Shown here in pieces: positions 60,612 through 64,000 of a stretch of DNA of 64,000 nt (its first letter is position 1; the number at the start of each line of letters is the position of its first letter). Source of the DNA: JASJAR01 sp039198225. GTDB taxonomy: Bacteria; Pseudomonadota; Alphaproteobacteria; Rhodobacterales; Rhodobacteraceae. Below the pieces are notes generated by a model. That model was not told the origin of the DNA. It was given only the letters and a program-made list of their open reading frames with translations, and searched no databases. The stretch spans positions 62,001 to 126,000 of the forward strand of contig JBCCTQ010000001.1 in assembly GCA_039198225.1 (NCBI GenBank). The letters run 5' to 3'. The translations under genes were made by a program, and so were the position numbers.

Positions 60612-60985
60612 GATCTCTCCCTTTTACTGGTCTCCGCATCGGCGTTGCGTGTTCGTTCAAACCTGCGGTGGGCCGACAGAGTTGCGGTGAACCGGCCCAT
60701 GGGACGGCCTGCGTAATACTCAGTGGCTGGGGCGGCCCGTTTCCTATGTTTCGTCACGGCTGGCAGAAGGGCTGGCCCGGGTTCTCGCAGTTCCGCCGAC
60801 GTTTTCTTTTGGCGATGCGCTTGTGGTCGCCGTTTAGTATCAAGCGAGATAACCTCAAGCAATGTTATAACGTAACTTTCTGACTGCTGAATGCGGCTGC
60901 CCAAAAAGCTGATCAAGGGGGAGGGGCATGCGGTTCCTCCTCAAAGTTGTCAGCACTGGCAACCCGAACTGCCAATGCTCGAATG
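60612..60985. other. Leader region upstream of the cobW-WD40 operon
   Basis: A 374-base gap lies between the cobW start and the stop of the EamA gene, both on the minus strand. It contains a seven-pair inverted repeat TGGGCCG / CGGCCCA (60669-60699), the palindrome CCCATGGG and a Zur-box-like site. A 113-codon open frame here has no recognisable homology. The cobW transcript may have a leader of about 200 bases if the promoter is at the Zur-like site. Confidence 0.45.
60862..60878 (-). promoter_or_regulatory. Zur-box-like dyad upstream of cobW
   Basis: ATGTTA-TAACG-TAACTT: the two six-base arms are inverted copies in five of six positions. Spacing matches the Zur consensus core ATGTTA-N5-TAACAT exactly, with 11 of 12 half-site bases agreeing. 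A TTGCTT/TACTAA promoter-like pair lies just downstream on the minus strand. Confidence 0.6.
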
Positions 60986-61870
60986 CTACCGGCCTGACTT
61001 GCGTTCCATGGCGGCGAATGCCGAACCTGCCAAGATCAGGGGGGCCGCCAGAAGGAACGCGCCTGCGAGCGGCAATTTAAACACGAAGAGATCCGCCAGG
61101 AGTGGCCAGAGGAGCGCGACATATTCGAAAGGCGCAAGCCTTGACGCTTCCGCGTAGCGAAAAGCCAGGTTCATCGCGATATGGGCAAACCCGCCGAATA
61201 GTCCTGCGGTAATCAAAAGCGCCAGCTTTGGGCCGTCCGGAGCAACCCAGCCCCAGGGGATTGTAAAGAGCGCTCCAACCATCGAAGCCATTACGAAATA
61301 AAGGGCGATCGCGCCTGGACTTTCGGTTCTATTGAGGTCGCGTACCATGGTGAGGGCCAAGGCTGACAGCGCGGCCGAGACCAGGCCAATGACAAAGCCC
61401 GCCAAACGGGCTCTGTCGGTCGACCCACCATCCAGTTCGGGACAGACCAGCACCACGACCCCAGCGAACCCTAATGCCAATCCGCCCACACGCCAGATCG
61501 TTAGGCGTTCCGAGAGAAAGAACGCTGCGGCAACTGCCATGAGCATTGGCGAGAGCTGTGCGATGAGGATCGCTTCGGCCACGTTCAGCCGGGCAATGGC
61601 CGCAAATGACGTGAAGAGTGCCATCGCGCCAAAAGCCGACCGGACGAAATGGGCGCCGGGCCTTTTGGTCGCCAACCCGCCGGGAAACTCGCCCCGGATC
61701 CAAAGGAAAATGATCAGAGGGAGGAGGGCAAAGAAGGATCGGAAAAAGACGATCTCGCCCAAGGGCACGTCATTGCTGACGGCCTTCACGCAAACAAACA
61801 TGCCGGCACCCAGAAGGCCCGACATGATACGCAAACCGATACCGAGCGAAGGCCGATCCGTTCTGGTCAC
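60986..61870 (-). CDS. EamA/DMT-family transporter
   Basis: A 294-residue inner-membrane protein with ten predicted helices made of two EamA repeats (for example AEAILIAQLSPMLMAVAAAFFLSERL and the second-half HIAMNLAFRYAEASRLAPFEYVALLW). The GTG at 61870 overlaps the ABC permease stop as GTGA and is preferred over a longer ORF starting at 61963 inside that gene. It is the last gene of the peptide-type ABC operon. EamA proteins usually export amino acids or metabolites; the substrate is unknown. Confidence 0.88.
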   Translation of the reverse strand: MTRTDRPSLGIGLRIMSGLLGAGMFVCVKAVSNDVPLGEIVFFRSFFALLPLIIFLWIRGEFPGGLATKRPGAHFVRSAFGAMALFTSFAAIARLNVAEAILIAQLSPMLMAVAAAFFLSERLTIWRVGGLALGFAGVVVLVCPELDGGSTDRARLAGFVIGLVSAALSALALTMVRDLNRTESPGAIALYFVMASMVGALFTIPWGWVAPDGPKLALLITAGLFGGFAHIAMNLAFRYAEASRLAPFEYVALLWPLLADLFVFKLPLAGAFLLAAPLILAGSAFAAMERKSGR

Positions 61871-62661
61871 GGATTGTCGGTCTGGCCAGCGAGGGCATCC
61901 CGAAGCGCGTCTCCCGCAAGATTGATAGCGAGAACGCTCATGACAACCGCGAGCCCTGGCCAAATCATCTGGAGCGGTGTGGAGCGCATGTGAATGCGCG
62001 CGTCAAGGAGCATTGCGCCCCATTCCGGTGCGGGTGGCTGCACCCCGAAGCCCAGGAAACCAAGGGCCGAAATGCCCAAGATTGCTCTGGCGAACATACC
62101 GGTCCAAACAACGGTAAGGGATGGCAGAAGCGACGGCAGGTAATGCCAGCGTGCGATGGACCAGGGCGAGAGCCCCGCCAACCGCGCTTGGATCACGTAT
62201 CCTCGGGTTTGCAACGACAAGCCGATCCCCCGGGCCACCCGCGCGTATCGCATCCAACCCGTGGCACTGAGGGCAAAGATCAGGCTCCACGTGCCGGCTC
62301 CCATTAACCCCGCGATCACGACAGCAGCGACAAGTTCGGGAAACGCGAGGAACGTATCGGTGCCGCGCATGACTGCCCAGTCGGCGAATTTGCCGCCAAG
62401 AGCCGCGGCAAGCCCAACGAGGGTGCCGATGACGAGGCCTATAAGTGAGATTACGAATGCCAAGCCCAATGACCACCGCGCTCCATGCAGCAGCCGGGAG
62501 AGGATGTCTCGCCCCAACGCGTCGGTGCCCAAGAAGAATTCGCCGCTTGGAGGCGACAGGCGCATAGGCACGTTGATCGCGTTGGGGTCATAGGGTGCCA
62601 AGAGCGGACCTAAAACCGCGAGAAGGAGGATCGCGCCGGCAAGGACGGTCACGCTACGCAT
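61867..62661 (-). CDS. Oligopeptide/nickel-type ABC transporter permease (DppC-like)
   Basis: A 264-residue inner-membrane permease. The N-terminal motif GTDALGRDILSRLLHGARWSL and the coupling region YVIQARLAGLSPWSIARWHYLPSL are typical of DppC/OppC/NikC. Start is ATG 62661, overlapping the previous gene by eight bases; ATG 62673 is possible. It pairs with the DppB-like permease upstream. Its stop overlaps the EamA gene. Confidence 0.9.
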   Translation of the reverse strand: MRSVTVLAGAILLLAVLGPLLAPYDPNAINVPMRLSPPSGEFFLGTDALGRDILSRLLHGARWSLGLAFVISLIGLVIGTLVGLAAALGGKFADWAVMRGTDTFLAFPELVAAVVIAGLMGAGTWSLIFALSATGWMRYARVARGIGLSLQTRGYVIQARLAGLSPWSIARWHYLPSLLPSLTVVWTGMFARAILGISALGFLGFGVQPPAPEWGAMLLDARIHMRSTPLQMIWPGLAVVMSVLAINLAGDALRDALAGQTDNP

Positions 62662-63592
62662 CGCGTGCTCCAATGCGGGGATCGATCATCTGGTAGATAA
62701 GATCGATCATCAGGTTGATCGTCACAAAGACAAGTGCGGTGAGAATGACCACGGCCTGGACCTGGGGAAAGTCCCGCGCCACGATGGCGGATACGAGGAA
62801 CGTGCCAAGGCCGGGGCGCCCGAATATGACCTCGACCATGACCAAGCCTTCGAGGAGAAACGCAAGTTCCAGGCCTAGAACTGTGACCACCGGAATGGCG
62901 GCGTGGGGCGCTATGTGATCTCGCTCGATGGCTTTTGGGGCGACGCCCCGGCGTTCGATCGCGTCGAGGAACGGCTGACCTCTGGCCTCCAAAATCCCAG
63001 ACCGAATGATCCGCGTGAGAGAAGAAGCAACGCCCAGACCCAGTGTAAGCGCCGGTAAGATCGCATGGGATGGCGTCCGTGCCCCCATGGCCGGCAGCCA
63101 AGCGAGCTGAACCGCAAAAAGAAGGATCAGCAGTAGCCCCAGCCAATAGGCGGGGATAGCTGTTCCTAAAGACGCCACCGCGACGGCAAATCGGTCAAGA
63201 AATCCGCCCGGACGCTTTGTGGCGAGGATGGCCAGCGGCAACGAGACCGCAAGCCCGATGGCGAGCCCCGCAATTGCCAAGGGAAACGTATATCCGATGG
63301 CAGTCAGAAGATCGGGCCAGACCTCCCGCCCCGTCACGGCCGAATTTCCGAAATCGAGGGTGATCAGCGGCGCGAGCCAGGATTTGAAGGCTGCCCAGAA
63401 ATTGGCATCCAACCCGGCTTCAGCGCGCACTTTCTCAATGACATCTTCGGTGAGCAAGGCATCAAACCGCGCCATGGCGATGGCTTGGGCCGGATCTCCA
63501 GGGGCGTTCCACAGAAGGGCGAATGTTACCACAGCGGTTCCTGCGAGAACGACAAGCGCCCGAAGAACCAATCCGACAAGACCGGCGATCAT
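62654..63592 (-). CDS. Oligopeptide/nickel-type ABC transporter permease (DppB-like)
   Basis: A 312-residue inner-membrane permease with an N-terminal helix, a periplasmic region with the DFGNSAVTG segment typical of DppB, and helices including TFPLAIAGLAIGLAVSLPLAI. The coupling motif lies near GQPFLDAIERRGVAPKAIERDHIAPHA. The ATG at 63592 overlaps the ATPase stop (ATGA); a longer ORF from 63646 is inside the ATPase gene and is rejected. Confidence 0.9.
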   Translation of the reverse strand: MIAGLVGLVLRALVVLAGTAVVTFALLWNAPGDPAQAIAMARFDALLTEDVIEKVRAEAGLDANFWAAFKSWLAPLITLDFGNSAVTGREVWPDLLTAIGYTFPLAIAGLAIGLAVSLPLAILATKRPGGFLDRFAVAVASLGTAIPAYWLGLLLILLFAVQLAWLPAMGARTPSHAILPALTLGLGVASSLTRIIRSGILEARGQPFLDAIERRGVAPKAIERDHIAPHAAIPVVTVLGLELAFLLEGLVMVEVIFGRPGLGTFLVSAIVARDFPQVQAVVILTALVFVTINLMIDLIYQMIDPRIGARDA

Positions 63593-64000
63593 GCCGGTGC
63601 CCCCAATGCGCCGAGAGCGATGGCAGCGTCCCGCAATGTTCGGCAATATGCTGACCCTGGGTTCAGCGCAAACGTCTTCGGATCGGCGATCTCTTCAATG
63701 CGTCCGGATTTCAAAACTGCGATTTCGTCGGAATGGGCAACGGCGTAGCCGAGATCATGGGTCACGATCAGCGCAGCAAATCCTTCTTCGCGCTGTAGTT
63801 CCGCAATGAGTTTAGCCGTCCGCTTTTGGGTCACAGCATCGAGCGCCGAGAGCGGCTCGTCGAAGAGTACCAAGGGCGGTGCGGCAATCAAGGCACGCAG
63901 GATCCCAACCCTTTGGGCCTGCCCAATCGACACGGCTCCAGGGCGACGTTCGAGTATGTCTTCCGATATCTCAAGCCCGGCGCACAGACGCTTGATCCGC
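63589..64000 (-). CDS. Oligopeptide/nickel-type ABC transporter ATPase, C-terminal fragment
   Basis: The frame is open to the window edge, giving about the last 136 residues. It contains the signature SIGQAQRVGILRAL, Walker B LVLFDEPLSALDAVTQ and H-loop IVTHDLGYAVAHSDEIAVL, as in DppD/DppF-type subunits. The N-terminus with Walker A is outside the window. The gene order ATPase-permease-permease-exporter is unusual, since the ATPases normally come last. Confidence 0.9.
   Translation of the reverse strand, partial: RIKRLCAGLEISEDILERRPGAVSIGQAQRVGILRALIAAPPLVLFDEPLSALDAVTQKRTAKLIAELQREEGFAALIVTHDLGYAVAHSDEIAVLKSGRIEEIADPKTFALNPGSAYCRTLRDAAIALGALGAPA

Noticed and set aside
60612..60850. Possible cobalamin riboswitch on the minus strand upstream of cobW
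   Set aside because: AGCCACTGAG and GATGCGGAGACCAG recall B12-riboswitch boxes, but the order and the rest of the conserved core do not fit, and the CobW protein looks zinc-related.
60575..60916. 113-codon open frame overlapping the cobW start
   Set aside because: No homology, very basic low-complexity composition, and it lies over the Zur-like site and leader. Probably not coding.
1..64000. tRNA, rRNA, CRISPR array, prophage or transposase
   Set aside because: No T-arm-like motifs in tRNA context, no regularly spaced repeats and no integrase or transposase motifs were seen on reading both strands. A tRNAscan or IS search was not possible here.

Overview
The window looks like the chromosome of a GC-rich, metabolically versatile alphaproteobacterium, most likely a Rhodobacterales or Hyphomicrobiales relative. 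This rests on the gene families present (FrcBCA-type fructose importer with a ROK regulator, NasS/NasT, Tct and TAXI-TRAP transporters, pca genes in rhizobial/roseobacter style) and on the many ATGA/GTGA-coupled operons. It is inference from families, not from a marker gene. No rRNA, tRNA, CRISPR array, insertion sequence or prophage was recognised.

Layout. (1) 1-8452 (+): the end of a sugar/polyol ABC importer operon (two permeases, a 62-residue membrane protein, two different ATPases), then a fused dihydroxyacetone-type kinase (DhaK-DhaL), a LacI regulator that appears to lack an AUG/GUG/UUG start, a sugar-phosphate isomerase/epimerase and a Gfo/Idh/MocA dehydrogenase. (2) 8468-16529: a Tat-exported DUF3500 protein, a ROK repressor divergent from a fructose-type importer frcBCA with a perfect palindrome between them, then an oxalate-CoA-ligase-like enzyme and a ketopantoate-reductase-like enzyme. 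(3) 16662-24112: tctCBA, a tandem universal stress protein, an ArsR-ArsP pair, and an orphan phnM head-to-head with a DUF1045 gene whose start codon overlaps it. (4) 24389-39775 (+): a complete nitrate-assimilation island. It holds a siroheme nitrite/sulfite-type reductase with its own diflavin reductase, the NasT/NasS antitermination switch, the NrtABC-type importer, an FAD oxidoreductase, the molybdenum nitrate reductase NasA and siroheme synthase CysG. Upstream of nrtA lies a leader with two hexaloop hairpins of ANTAR-target type followed by an intrinsic terminator.

(5) 39835-50988 (+): a LysR (PcaQ-like) regulator, a TAXI-TRAP importer, a cytoplasmic formylglycine-type sulfatase and pcaDCHG, then a beta-keto acid cleavage enzyme (DUF849), a universal stress protein and pcaB. 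The genes are coupled by overlaps of 1-4 bases. This suggests uptake and desulfation of a sulfated aromatic acid, ring cleavage through protocatechuate, and a CoA-transferase/thiolase-independent exit from beta-ketoadipate. It is the most interesting functional unit here. (6) 50989-58575: about 1 kb without a convincing gene, a periplasmic binding protein cotranscribed with a membrane GGDEF-EAL protein, and a 998-residue Calx-beta / sugar-dehydrogenase propeller / triple C-type-lectin protein. (7) 58591-64000 (-): a WD40 protein and CobW-family zinc GTPase with a Zur-box-like dyad upstream, then an EamA exporter coupled to an oligopeptide/nickel-type ABC importer that runs off the window end.
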